Assembly: GCF_963678635.1 (NCBI RefSeq)
Contig: NC_087067.1
Span: 10,091,716-10,155,715, forward strand
Length of the DNA: 64,000 nucleotides
Reading direction: 5' to 3'
Source of the DNA: Symsagittifera roscoffensis
Taxonomy: Eukaryota > Xenacoelomorpha > Acoela > Convolutidae
The notes beneath the pieces are model-generated. The model saw nothing but the letters and a program-made list of their open reading frames with translations, ran no database searches and had not been told where the DNA came from. This document shows, piece after piece, positions 22,841 through 32,820 of the stretch (position 1 is its first letter; each line of letters starts with the position of its first letter). A program made the translations under genes and the position numbers.

Positions 22841-24002
22841 TTCAAACTTGTTTTTCTTTTATCACACCGCGCGATTGGACGTGTTTAGAGTCTCAAACTG
22901 TTTTATTGAGGCCCAAATTCTGGGCTTTATTTCAACATGGAACAATTTAGATAGCCAGTTACGCGTGTTATAACAACTTAGCATATCAACCGTTATTTCT
23001 TCCGAATTTTTCAAATAGAAAAACTTCATGCTCCCACAATTATACAAAAAATGACTGAAAGTAAAAATTTTTTACTGAAAAAAAAACAAATTACCCAAAC
23101 ATAGTTTTTCGGTATTTTCTTTGAAAGTCGGAAAAAACATAGATAATAATCATCATAGCTACCAATAGAGTCGTGAAAAGAAGAAAAGGATATAACTAAT
23201 TAGCTTTACTTTTAATATTATTTTCATTTAAAAAAGCTGTGTTTTGAAATAAAAGGATCCACTGTTTAAGCTCATTTTCATTATAGTTTCAAAACTCAGC
23301 GTGAAATTTCTGTTCGGCATTTTTGGCAGTTCGTTTCTGCTTCTTTTTTGTTGATATGGACTAAAAAATTATTTTGCCCAATTAACCGAAAATCACCAAC
23401 CTCATGTAGATTGTTACAAATTATTTTCTCGGAGTCTACTCAGTTTTTTTATTAATTCATACTTAAAAATCAGCATTCTAAAAGCGGCTCCTTAAAAACT
23501 CATACAAAATAATGTTAATTTTTTAATTCATTTTTAATAGGTTACAGAACCTGAGCAATGTTTTTTAAAGTTAAAGTGCTCACTTTGTCATCGGAAACCA
23601 ATTTTAGCTTTCTTTTACACAAAAAACAACACATCAACAAAATAACAATTTTGGGCTGAAAAAAAGATGCTTGAAACAAATTCTTCATGAAAATTTATCA
23701 GAATTAAAACAATGCTATTAATTTTGCCAATATCGCGTCCCAAAAATTGTCTTTAAAATGGGTTAAATTTGGCTGCATTTACTTTAAAAACTACCCAAAA
23801 ACTACGGTATCAATTGCTGAAAAAACTGTAACAAAGCGACAGTTTTGCTTATGTAGCCCAACAAAGTAGGAATGGTATATTCTTTTAGGTTTTGTGTAAA
23901 AAATTTAGATTTTTTGTGGTAGCAAAAACTGTCAGATCTATTAAATGGAACACCAGTTTTTTTAAACATTTTCCAGCATTTTTTGCAATTCTCTAAGGTT
24001 TT
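22841..24002. other. non-coding to the contig end
   Basis: No gene. It is near-identical to 44391-44980 as far as about 23423, where the second gap begins in version 2; 23424-24002 has no counterpart in the window. Confidence 0.55.
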
Positions 24003-24202
24003 NNNNNNNNNNNNNNNNNNNNNNNNNNNNNNNNNNNNNNNNNNNNNNNNNNNNNNNNNNNNNNNNNNNNNNNNNNNNNNNNNNNNNNNNNNNNNNNNNN
24101 NNNNNNNNNNNNNNNNNNNNNNNNNNNNNNNNNNNNNNNNNNNNNNNNNNNNNNNNNNNNNNNNNNNNNNNNNNNNNNNNNNNNNNNNNNNNNNNNNNNN
24201 NN
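24003..24202. other. assembly gap (200 N)
   Basis: Exactly 200 N bases, the same length as the gap at 44981-45180, so probably a fixed-size placeholder. Sequence on its right resumes at the counterpart of position 944. Confidence 0.98.
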
Positions 24203-25309
24203 ATCCATCTACAAAAAGTTTTCTCGCTTGCTTTAATTGCTCGAAATTGAACTAAAACTGAAAAGTTTTAAACTAGTTCTTTTCTCAATTTTTTGAAAAT
24301 GTTTTGCTGTCGTTCGAAGCAAAAATCAAGACTGAAAGAGCTTGAAATTGACAAACTACTTGAACCATTCCGATGATGATTTGCGGTACTTGAGTTTGCG
24401 CGGAAAACAGCAAAAAAAATCAAAACACATCCGAATACAAAGTTCCTCCACATTTTTTAATCAGTCAGGACAGCAAACAAAAAAAACTCAATTTGACAAA
24501 TTACATCAAAAAACATCGCATCAAATCTCAATATACTCAAACTTATTATAACTGATTTCCACTGTATGTAAAACAAACCTTTTGTAAATGATAAATCCAA
24601 AAAGTTTTAAATCAGCATATTCTCGGGAAAAAGGATTCTTCTGCTGTGAATTGGAAAACACCGATTACAAAGTCCCTCCCATTTCAAATAGTCAGAACAA
24701 AAACAAAAGTTAAATTGAAACGGGGCCTCAAACTATTCGACTGTCTTTTAAAACTTCCTTTGGAAATTCTGTATAAAAAAATGATCTAATTAAAAAAACG
24801 CTGTTTCGTTATGCGTAGATTTTCTACCATTGTCCTCGAAATCTGGAACAACCGTTTTCTTTAAAAAAATAAAAAGTAAATCACTATTTAACTCGATTGC
24901 AATGTTAAAAATAAATCGCGATTGCAATGTTTTAGTTTGAAAACAACTGGACATTTCTATTATTTTAACGGCAAGTCTTGAGGAATAGAATGATCAAATT
25001 TTTTATAATCTAAAAGAACACTGCTAGTATATCAGGGCAAAACGCTGCCTATTCTGCTGCCCGTTGTTTGATCTCTATCAGTTTTTTTGGAAAAAAAATA
25101 ATGACGAATTAAATTTTGAATTGTCAATATCAAATTTTGGCTATTTTTGTGCTTTTTATGAATCAATAAAAGACATAAAATGACTAATTAACTTGCTTGA
25201 TTTCCCTTTTCAATATTTTTGCGGTATAATAACTTTTGTTATTCTTTCACCATCATAGATTAGTTATTCAGAAGTAACAGAGTCATTTACCTAGGATCAG
25301 TGTGCACGG

Positions 25310-25375
25310 AGGATAGTGGGTAGCTTACTCGGTTGGGAGATCCTTACTCCAGGTTCGATTTTCATTCAACAGCAT
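25310..25375 (+). repeat. tRNA-like SINE head, version 2
   Basis: Counterpart of 2030-2095, with the A-box-like block altered to TAGCTTACTCGGTTGGGAG and the B-box-like AGGTTCGATT kept. Confidence 0.4.
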
Positions 25376-25689
25376 TATTTTCGGAAAAAGTTTTGATTCC
25401 TAGCATATCTATTCCTCGTTTTTTTGAGTTTTTCCAAATCTACTAACTAGAATTTTCTTGAGGAGAGTGGAGCAATTTTTGTCCCCTTATGATTTCAGAT
25501 CGTCCAGCAATTTATAGCCTCACAAAACTGCAGAAACACAGAAAAACACGGTAAAAACTTTTTACTTGGCTTGGCGAGGTTTTTTGAAAAAAAAAGTATT
25601 TTAAAATTTGTGTCGGTTTCCGCAAAAGCACAAATTGATTTTCTGAGATCTGGCAAATCATAGTAAGACCCTATTCTATCCAAAGTTTT

Positions 25690-27475
25690 TGCATTGCAAA
25701 AAATTTTTGCACTGTAGCCATGAGATCATATCGATGATGATGACAACATCCCCCCCTAAATCCGCTCACTGCTATTTTTTCAAAATCCATGAACATTACC
25801 GTCACAGTAACTGAGCTATGAATGCTAGAACGACATTTGAAATCGATATTTAAATGCATTAAGAGAATATTTCATGAAATAGTAATAGCTCTGACGCAGT
25901 TGTATGAGAAAATCACCCAACTTTAAAAGACTGGCATAAACAACCAGTCTTTTTTGGTGATTGTTAGTCTGCTCGATTTTTTATTGGACGAAGTGTTGGG
26001 TACCATTTTAAAATTAAAATATAGGTTTGACATTTTTTAGTTATACATGATGCATAAGTATTTCCAAAATTTTTTGTTGAGTACATAGTTGATTTTGTGA
26101 CACAAATATTTATCAATTTTTTAGGCAATTGATCATTCCATCAAATAAATAGCTAAAAACAAACTTAAGTTTTCAAAAACGCTCAAAGCAGTATTTTTTA
26201 AAATTTAATTACTTTTTTTTCTAGCAATTCGTACTCAAAAATAGTTAGGTTAATGTATAGTCAAATTCAGAAAATCACGCTCTCATTGAACGTAAAATTC
26301 AATGATTTTTCAACTTCTTTATCACACCATTTCCATAGTGCAAAAAATGTTTGACAAGCTTTTTTTCTGAAGTAAGTTTTTTGAATACTTATGGCCTGTT
26401 TTTTATTTAAGGAGGTCACCCCTATTGATATAAAATAATTGATGAATCACCATTAGTTTTCATGTTAATGCAGTTTTCTTAATTTTCTTTTCATTTTTTC
26501 CGTCCACGTTTGAAATGTTCTGCTTTCATAGTTATTTTAATTACTATTATGGCTGATTGCTTGATACTTCGAGCTAATTTGTGAAGAACAAAACTCTTTG
26601 CACTAATCAGTGATGTTCATCGTACAAAATGTAATTCCTAATGACCAGGCTAAAGTATTTTTTCGAATCAGAATGTATCTAGTAAAATCCCCCCACCCCA
26701 CCCTATAAAGACAGAAATGAACAGTTCAGCATGTACGAAACTCTTTCCATTGAAGCAAGTTTTTGCACTGTAGCCATGAGATCAAATCGATGATGGTGAC
26801 AATATCCCCCCTAAATCCGCTCACTGACCATGTTGACAAAAATGCTGTTCTTCCATGAACATTACCGTCGCAGTAACTCTGAGCTATGAATGCTAGAACG
26901 ACATTTGAAATCGATATTTGAACTGCTTGTACAGAATATATGTTGTATGAGAAAATCACCCAGTTTTCTAAGATTAGTTTTTTTGCTGATTGTTAAAGTC
27001 TGGTTGATTTTTTATTGGACGACATGTTGGGTACCAATTTTAATTTAAAAAAATAGGTACTTTTTTTAGTTATACATGATACAAAATTTTTTTATTTGAG
27101 TACAGAGTTGATTTTGTAACAGAAATATTCATCAACTTTTTTGGTACTTGAACATACTACCAAAAAAATAACTACTGACAAATTTAAGTTTTCAAAAATG
27201 CTCAAAGCTGAACTTTTTTAATTTTAATTCTTTTTTTTAGCAATTCGTACTCAAAAATAGCTAGGTTAAGGTATAGTCATTTCAGAAAACCACACTTTCG
27301 TAGAACGTAAGAATTGATGATTTTTCAACTTCTTTGTCACACAACTCCCATAGTGCAAAAATTGTTTGACGAGCATTTTTTGTGAAGTAAGTTTTTTGAA
27401 AAATTTTGGCCTGTTTTTTTATTTAAGGAGGTCAACGCCTATTATTCTATAATAGTTGCCGAATCACCATCAATT
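25690..27475. repeat. tandem dimer of the ~1.0 kb repeat, version 2
   Basis: Units 25690-26460 and 26755-27475, counterparts of 2440-3165 and 3460-4205. The same short core ending GCTAGAACGACATTTGAAAT is almost unchanged in both. Confidence 0.7.
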
Positions 27476-27516
27476 TGCCATAGGGTGGAATAGTTAACAA
27501 GATCCAAATTTATCTA

Positions 27517-28346
27517 CCCGCACTCAGTAAAAAGAGAAACTATTCGATTATAATAATTATAATCGTGCTTTCACCAAAATTATAATTAATTATAAGCGCC
27601 AATTTTCGATGTTAAAACGATTTATAATCCATTATAAGGATAATAGTTTTGGTCAAATTTTAGTAAATTCAAATCAGTTTTACTGTTTTAAAATTTTTCC
27701 GAAAAACTTATAATCTCTTATAATCTATTATAATAGATTCTAATCCCTTTTTCTATCAAAATATTATCTGACAAAAAAAATCAATCATAATGGCTTATAA
27801 TTCAGCTATTCTGCATAAAAACACAGTTAAAATTAAATATAATCTAAGTTTAAGCTATCAGCAGGTGTGGATTTTAGGTTGGGCGAATTTTCAAAAAATT
27901 TTCGAAAATTTTGTCGACTTTTTTTAGGTTGACTTATTTGACTCCAAGCTCTCCCGAGGCATTAAAAAGACCCTGCTATGGTCAAGTTTTGTGCGCCGCA
28001 AACAAAAGCATTAGATATCTCAAAATAGTATAAAAGATGGACCCTTTGGGTCGGCAGGGAGTCGAATCCCTGAGGGGAGAGGGGGCGTCCGCTGGTGATA
28101 TAAGTACAAAATTATGGTATTTTTACTTCGGTAACCAACTGAAAAACACACAAACAAAACAAAAATAAAACGAAATGAAGCGATGATGTTTGTTAAAGAA
28201 TAATAGATTATAATCCATTATAATGGTTTATATTTCAAAAAAAAGCTTTCAAAAAATAACAGATTATAATCGATTATAATGATATGCATTATAATCCATT
28301 TTTAATCGATTATGGTATATTAATTTCTCTTTTTATTGAGTGCGGG
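27517..28346. mobile_element. mariner-like MITE, 830 bp, with nested hAT-like insert
   Basis: Inverted ends CCCGCACTCAGTAAAAAGAG, each flanked by TA, with TTATAAT-rich interior. At about 27858-28105 it carries a longer piece of the CAGGGGCGGAT-type repeat, starting CAGGTGTGGATTTTAGG and ending near GAGGGGGCGTCC. Version 1 lacks the first ~150 bp of that piece. Confidence 0.7.
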
Positions 28347-28992
28347 TAGACTCTGCTAGTATGGTATTTCACTCTTAACTACGTGTCTTTTTTTGGGTAA
28401 ATGAGTTTTCGTGGTAAAAACATGCCCGAACTCAACTTTGTTTCTCAAAATTATGCGGCTGGAATAATTCACATTTAGGCCACTCCTATTTGTACAGTAT
28501 GTTTGGCTGAACAAAGCCTGAATAGCCAGAGTTTGCAGTTTTGTTCCTGCTGAAAACACAGTTAAATTTGAAACAACTTAACCTAATTTGTTTAAACTCA
28601 ATTAGTTAAATTCAACAAATATTGCATAAGTAAATCACTCAGAACCGAAATTTTCGAATATACAAATCAAGTTCAAAGTTGACCTTTATTTTCGAAAAAA
28701 GAATAAATAATAAAAATAAGGTTGCGGAAAGATCAGTCTGTTATGGATTAAGAAAGAGTGCTGAATGATTGCAGTATGGTTTTTAAGCTAAAAAAATCCA
28801 TTAGCTTTTGTATAGGCGGTAGTAACTGCAAAAATTTTTTGAAGTTTTTAAAATTATAGCCTGAATCTCTTAAACCCAAACACGTGTTTAGATCTACTCA
28901 AAGTGCAGCACAAATTGTATTTTTCGAATTATTGACTATTCGATTCTTTAAGAGGTAACACCAGTTATGTAAATCTTCGTGTAAGTTATTTT

Positions 28993-29670
28993 TCAGTCTA
29001 GCGAACTTTCGAACAAATCCATGTTGTACCTTCCCTGTTGGCGCCACTTGCAAATAAACATCACATTCCAAATCAGAAGAGCTAGTCCCAGACCAGAAGC
29101 TGCACATGTAAATAAAATAAGCGACTCCGAGTCTACAACTGTCAAATAATAAATAGAAATCAAGCCCGCGATCAGAAAACCCATCGAGCATAAAAGCACC
29201 AAAGCCGAAAAGTAGCACCAAATGCGGGACGCCCAGCTTTGGGAAAAGACGCACGGAACCCATGTGCATTTGCAGGCTACTTTATAAACAACAACAGTGA
29301 TTTTATGGCGAGATGGATTGCGTTCGTGGCTGGAAATGAGGTCTATAGATTGATGCGGGAAGTTGCCCGAGTCATGATAGGTTATTGGCTCCGAGGTTTC
29401 AACTCGCGTGACATTTTCACAGCGGATCGCATTGTCAGTCGGTCCATTCGGAAAAGAATCGGACGAGCCGACTTCAGACGAAGTTGAGTTAGGAGATGAT
29501 GTCGATTTCGCAGTCGTCGGGTCAGATGCTTCGATGGATTCCGAGTGGAGAAGCCGAATGCTCTCGGGTGCAGTGTGATAAGAGGGATGGTGGAGCTCGG
29601 ATGACAGAGAACTGTAGCTATTCATCGATTTATAAAGACACGTAACATCTGCGTGATCTCGAAAAGACAT
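28993..29670 (-). CDS. two-pass membrane protein, 225 aa, version 2
   Basis: Same length and layout as 5611-6288: Ser/Thr-rich N-terminal part, two hydrophobic segments, short basic-then-acidic tail. It differs at three residues: Met to Thr and Pro to Thr in the N-terminal part, and Gly to Cys (FTCAASG) at the start of the second hydrophobic segment. The other nine of 12 base changes are silent. The non-coding flanks on both sides are almost as similar, so the pair is young. Function unknown. Confidence 0.75.
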   Translation of the reverse strand: MSFRDHADVTCLYKSMNSYSSLSSELHHPSYHTAPESIRLLHSESIEASDPTTAKSTSSPNSTSSEVGSSDSFPNGPTDNAIRCENVTRVETSEPITYHDSGNFPHQSIDLISSHERNPSRHKITVVVYKVACKCTWVPCVFSQSWASRIWCYFSALVLLCSMGFLIAGLISIYYLTVVDSESLILFTCAASGLGLALLIWNVMFICKWRQQGRYNMDLFESSLD

Positions 29671-30307
29671 CGCGAACGAAATTCGGACAATTATACGTCT
29701 GCGATTTAACTTTATCGAAAAAGACCTCGACTGAATAAATTACTATCATGGATTTTAAGCTCCGAATAATTGATTATTGTGACCCATAATATTCAAAATT
29801 TGAACCGATTAACTCTACTTATCCATGTTCTTCATAAATGTTTGCGTCACGAATTTGAATCAATTCCTGAGTATGTCAACCTGTTTTGTAAGATCTTGTT
29901 TATTCAATACGAACATTACAATTTGTAAATATCATAAGTAGAATTAGTTCATCACTGTATGGTTAGCTGTATTACCTTTTGACAATTTTCGTCTCAGATT
30001 TTGTTGAAAAAAATCAAGGTTGATTTTTAGCCTTGCTTTTCGAAGTCGGCATGAAGTTAAAACAATAGGCTTGTTAACCAAATTTATTTTGATTGTATTC
30101 ATATAATTTTCGTAACAAGGTTGAAATCTTATCGTCGAGGGCACATTATGAAATCAAACCATTCGTAAAGAAATGAAATTAGGGAAAAACTGCATGCATG
30201 ACTTGTTTTTTTCGAATTTTTTTTTTAATTTCATGTTTTTTGTCAGGATCTTTCAAAACTCCAGTGACTTAAGCTGCAATTTGAAACTTACATATTACGG
30301 TTTTATA

Positions 30308-30724
30308 GGTGGCGTCCCTCATGCTTGAAGGACGGAATGCTTGAAATTAATTTTAGCTTACTTTCAGCCAATCAGAATTGAGTATTCAAAATCTCAAAGT
30401 AAATCGCAAAAATCTTAAAATAAGAAAATAAATCTAGGCCATTAGTGTTAATATTGACCGATTAGATAATAAGCAGATGAGTTTTCAAGACTGAAAATTT
30501 CTTTTGATTTTGAACTCATTAATCTTGATGATTACCTAAATAGTAATGCGGTTGTAACCCGCAATTTGCAACAATTTGATTATTTTCCACTGATTTAATA
30601 CATTTTCTGTTAATATTGACTTCGATTTTGTGAGACAGGCATTTAACCAATAGAAACGCCCAGCGATTTTGATTGGTTGAAATTTTTCAAGCATTCGGTC
30701 CTTCCAAGCATGAGAACCCTCCCC
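30308..30724. mobile_element. MITE, 417 bp, with 8-bp target duplication
   Basis: Inverted ends of about 34 bp: GGTGGCGTCCCTCATGCTTG on the left and, reading inward from the right, GGGGAGGGTTCTCATGCTTG, both followed by an AAGGAC(G/C)GAATGCTTGAAA block. Flanked on both sides by GTTTTATA. Version 1 has one uninterrupted TTTTATATCG at 6921-6930, an empty site. No coding capacity. The superfamily is uncertain; 8-bp duplications suit hAT, P or similar. Confidence 0.85.
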
Positions 30725-31345
30725 GTTTTATATCGTCTTTTGCCTTTGAACGTTTAGCTGGTTTGAGCTCCCATTGCAATTAAGCGATGGAAATTTGTGA
30801 AAACAGTGATCGCCATCACAGAATTAGCGCTAAATTTTTACGCAAGCAGCTAATTTCAGTAATAAATTACCACTGAATCAGAGCTGAAAAATCAAAAAAT
30901 TTTACCGATGAGTCAGCAATGAATTTGCGCTCAATTAGCGATGACTTAGCGATTTTTTATCAGGCTACAAATTTTTCCTCCTTCTCCGCTTACCGCAGCC
31001 GTTTTTGCATAGTTACCTCGTTACTCGTTACCCCCCGTTCCCCCGCCCCCCACGCCCCGTAAACACCCCCCGTTCCCCTCCCCCGTTCCCCTCCCCCGTT
31101 ACTCAAAGTAAAGGGGATGGGTGGTTTTCGTTTCTACCCCTCCATTTTATTTTTCACGGCTTTTGCATGACCTCCCTCCCACTTACCCCCCTCCCCCACT
31201 CCACCCCTATAGTAAATGGGGTGGGAAGGGGTTGACGGTTGACACAAAAAACTTGAGTGTTATATGAAATGCCCCCAGGGGCGTGGGATAAGGAATGTGT
31301 GTGGTCGGAAGAGATGTCCCCCTCCCATATTTATCCCCCTGTCCC
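30725..31345. other. non-coding; short-motif and C-rich stretch
   Basis: Counterpart of 11973-12500. Contains AGCGATGA/TTAGCGCT motifs (30780-30960) and long C-rich runs (31015-31210, 31315-31395). The 76- and 81-residue plus frames here are Pro-rich by base composition and are not genes. Confidence 0.6.
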
Positions 31346-31738
31346 AATTCCGGGCTCTTTTTCCTTCCTCCTCCCCCCCCCCCACCTCACTAAAACATGA
31401 TTTTTATGGTGTAACGAGTTGTTTTACAAGGTTAATTATGAATACCAAATATGTTTGTCATGGCCTAATTAGTCTGCACGTCAATTTTTATGATAATCGG
31501 ACAAAGTGAACACTAACTTCAAATGTAAAAAGTTGCAGGTGGGGGGGGGAAGGAAAAAGAGCCCAAATTTTATACTTGAAGCTACTGTTCACTTTGTTCG
31601 ATTGTCGTGAAATTTGACATGCAGACTGATTAGGCCATAACAAACATATTTGGTCTTCATAATTAACCTTGTAAAACCGCTAGTTAGACCATAAAATTCA
31701 TATTTTAGTGAGGTGGGGGGGAAAGGAAAAAGAGCCCA
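31346..31738. mobile_element. foldback element (long inverted repeat)
   Basis: The left arm (31346-31562) starts GGGCTCTTTTTCCTTCC and ends GGAAGGAAAAAGAGCCC. A second, inverted, copy of most of its interior follows (31570-31738), so the whole can fold into a long hairpin. Flanks CAATTCCG and CAACTCCG look like an 8-bp target duplication with one change. Version 1 lacks it at this place (12490-12500). Confidence 0.7.
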
Positions 31739-32449
31739 ACTCCGAATTAAACCCCTAAGTCTAAAGTGAATCCGAAAAATTTGGAAATACAAAAACGAAT
31801 AAAGAAAATATTTGACAATTCGCAAACATGGGAATGCATCTGGCGCAGAAACCGAGGGGAGCAAATGTGATGAAACATCTGAGAAGATAACAAAAGAGAT
31901 GGACACTTTGTATTTGGTTTGATATAAAACATACATAATAAGTGTTTACAGTACTTAAGTGTGTGATTCTCTAATTTAATTTCTAATTTAATTTAATTAG
32001 AATTGAGTCATCCAGGTTAAATTTTCAAAAGCTTTCTGCAAGTAAAACAAAAATTGGTAAATACCGATGCCGATGCCGTTGAAAGACAACATTGACAAAA
32101 AAAATATATAAAAAACAGTGGAAAACGAAAAAAAGTTTCGTAGTTATTTTTTTGTCTGACTGTTTTATTGATAACTGCAGGCGCAAATTGTAACATTTTC
32201 TACCAAAATCACTATAAGTGGAACATGTAGCGATCGCGGGTGATATATTACAATAGGTGGTAGATGCAACTGCTTCAACTCAGCTGAACAAAAAAACGGT
32301 TCCCACCGGATTTAAACTCCAACCAATAGGCCTTTTAACAGGTGTTTTAGGCACTATGCCAACTAAAACAAACTAAGCCGTGACGAGATTAGACGCAAAA
32401 ACATAACAACAATTGAAGAGTTTCGATTTTAAGAATTCTATTTTATCCC
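31739..32449. other. non-coding with one tRNA-like segment
   Basis: No gene. On the minus strand at 32286-32360 the sequence TTAGTTGGCATAGTGCC and, further on, GTTTAAATCC resemble A and B boxes of a tRNA or tRNA-derived SINE; pairing of the arms is too weak for a tRNA call. Confidence 0.35.
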
Positions 32450-32820
32450 GGTGGAATTCCTCATACGCGAAGGACCGAATGCGCAAAAATAAAAATCAGC
32501 CAATCAGATTTCAGTAATCTAAAATTTGGAAAGAAAGTAAACATATCTAGGGGTTGAATATTGATACTGGCCGAATATTAAAAACGGCAGGAATATGCAA
32601 AATTTTTAAATTGTCACTGACTGCCGCCGAATTGGAACAAATTTTATATTTCAAGGGTATATCGCTATGAAAGAAGCAAAATATTGCTATATTTAATTCA
32701 TTTTAATTGAATGGCAATTGCTTTTTTTTTAAAAGTTGACATTCGGCTTATTTTGTTTTCGATCTTTCGCTCACGAGTTTTTTCGCCCCATTCGGTCCTT
32801 CGCACATGAGAATAGCCCCC
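32450..32820. mobile_element. second member of the 30308-type MITE family, 371 bp
   Basis: Ends GGTGGAATTCCTCAT and, inverted, GGGGGCTATTCTCAT, each followed by a CGAAGGACCGAATG block like that of 30308-30724; it also shares the internal CAGCCAATCAGA. Flanked by TTTTATCC on both sides (8 bp, or 9 with the next C). Confidence 0.8.

Larger units (their letters stand above)
944..23423. repeat. version 1 of a ~21-22 kb duplicated locus
   Basis: Co-linear with 24203-44980. Matching points include 944/24203, 4247/27517, 5611/28993, 16339/40434, 17107/41184 and 20915/42472. Similarity is uneven: the membrane-protein gene and the SNARE exon region are about 98-99% alike by eye, while 14-18 kb against 37.5-42 kb is nearer 80-85%. 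The 7-12 kb part is replaced by different insertions. About 2.4 kb near 17.9-20.3 kb has no match in version 2. It is either a tandem duplication or an allelic haplotype left uncollapsed. Confidence 0.85.

Noticed and set aside
31005-31509. Pro-rich plus-strand frames
   Set aside because: Produced by C-rich simple sequence; not conserved with version 1.
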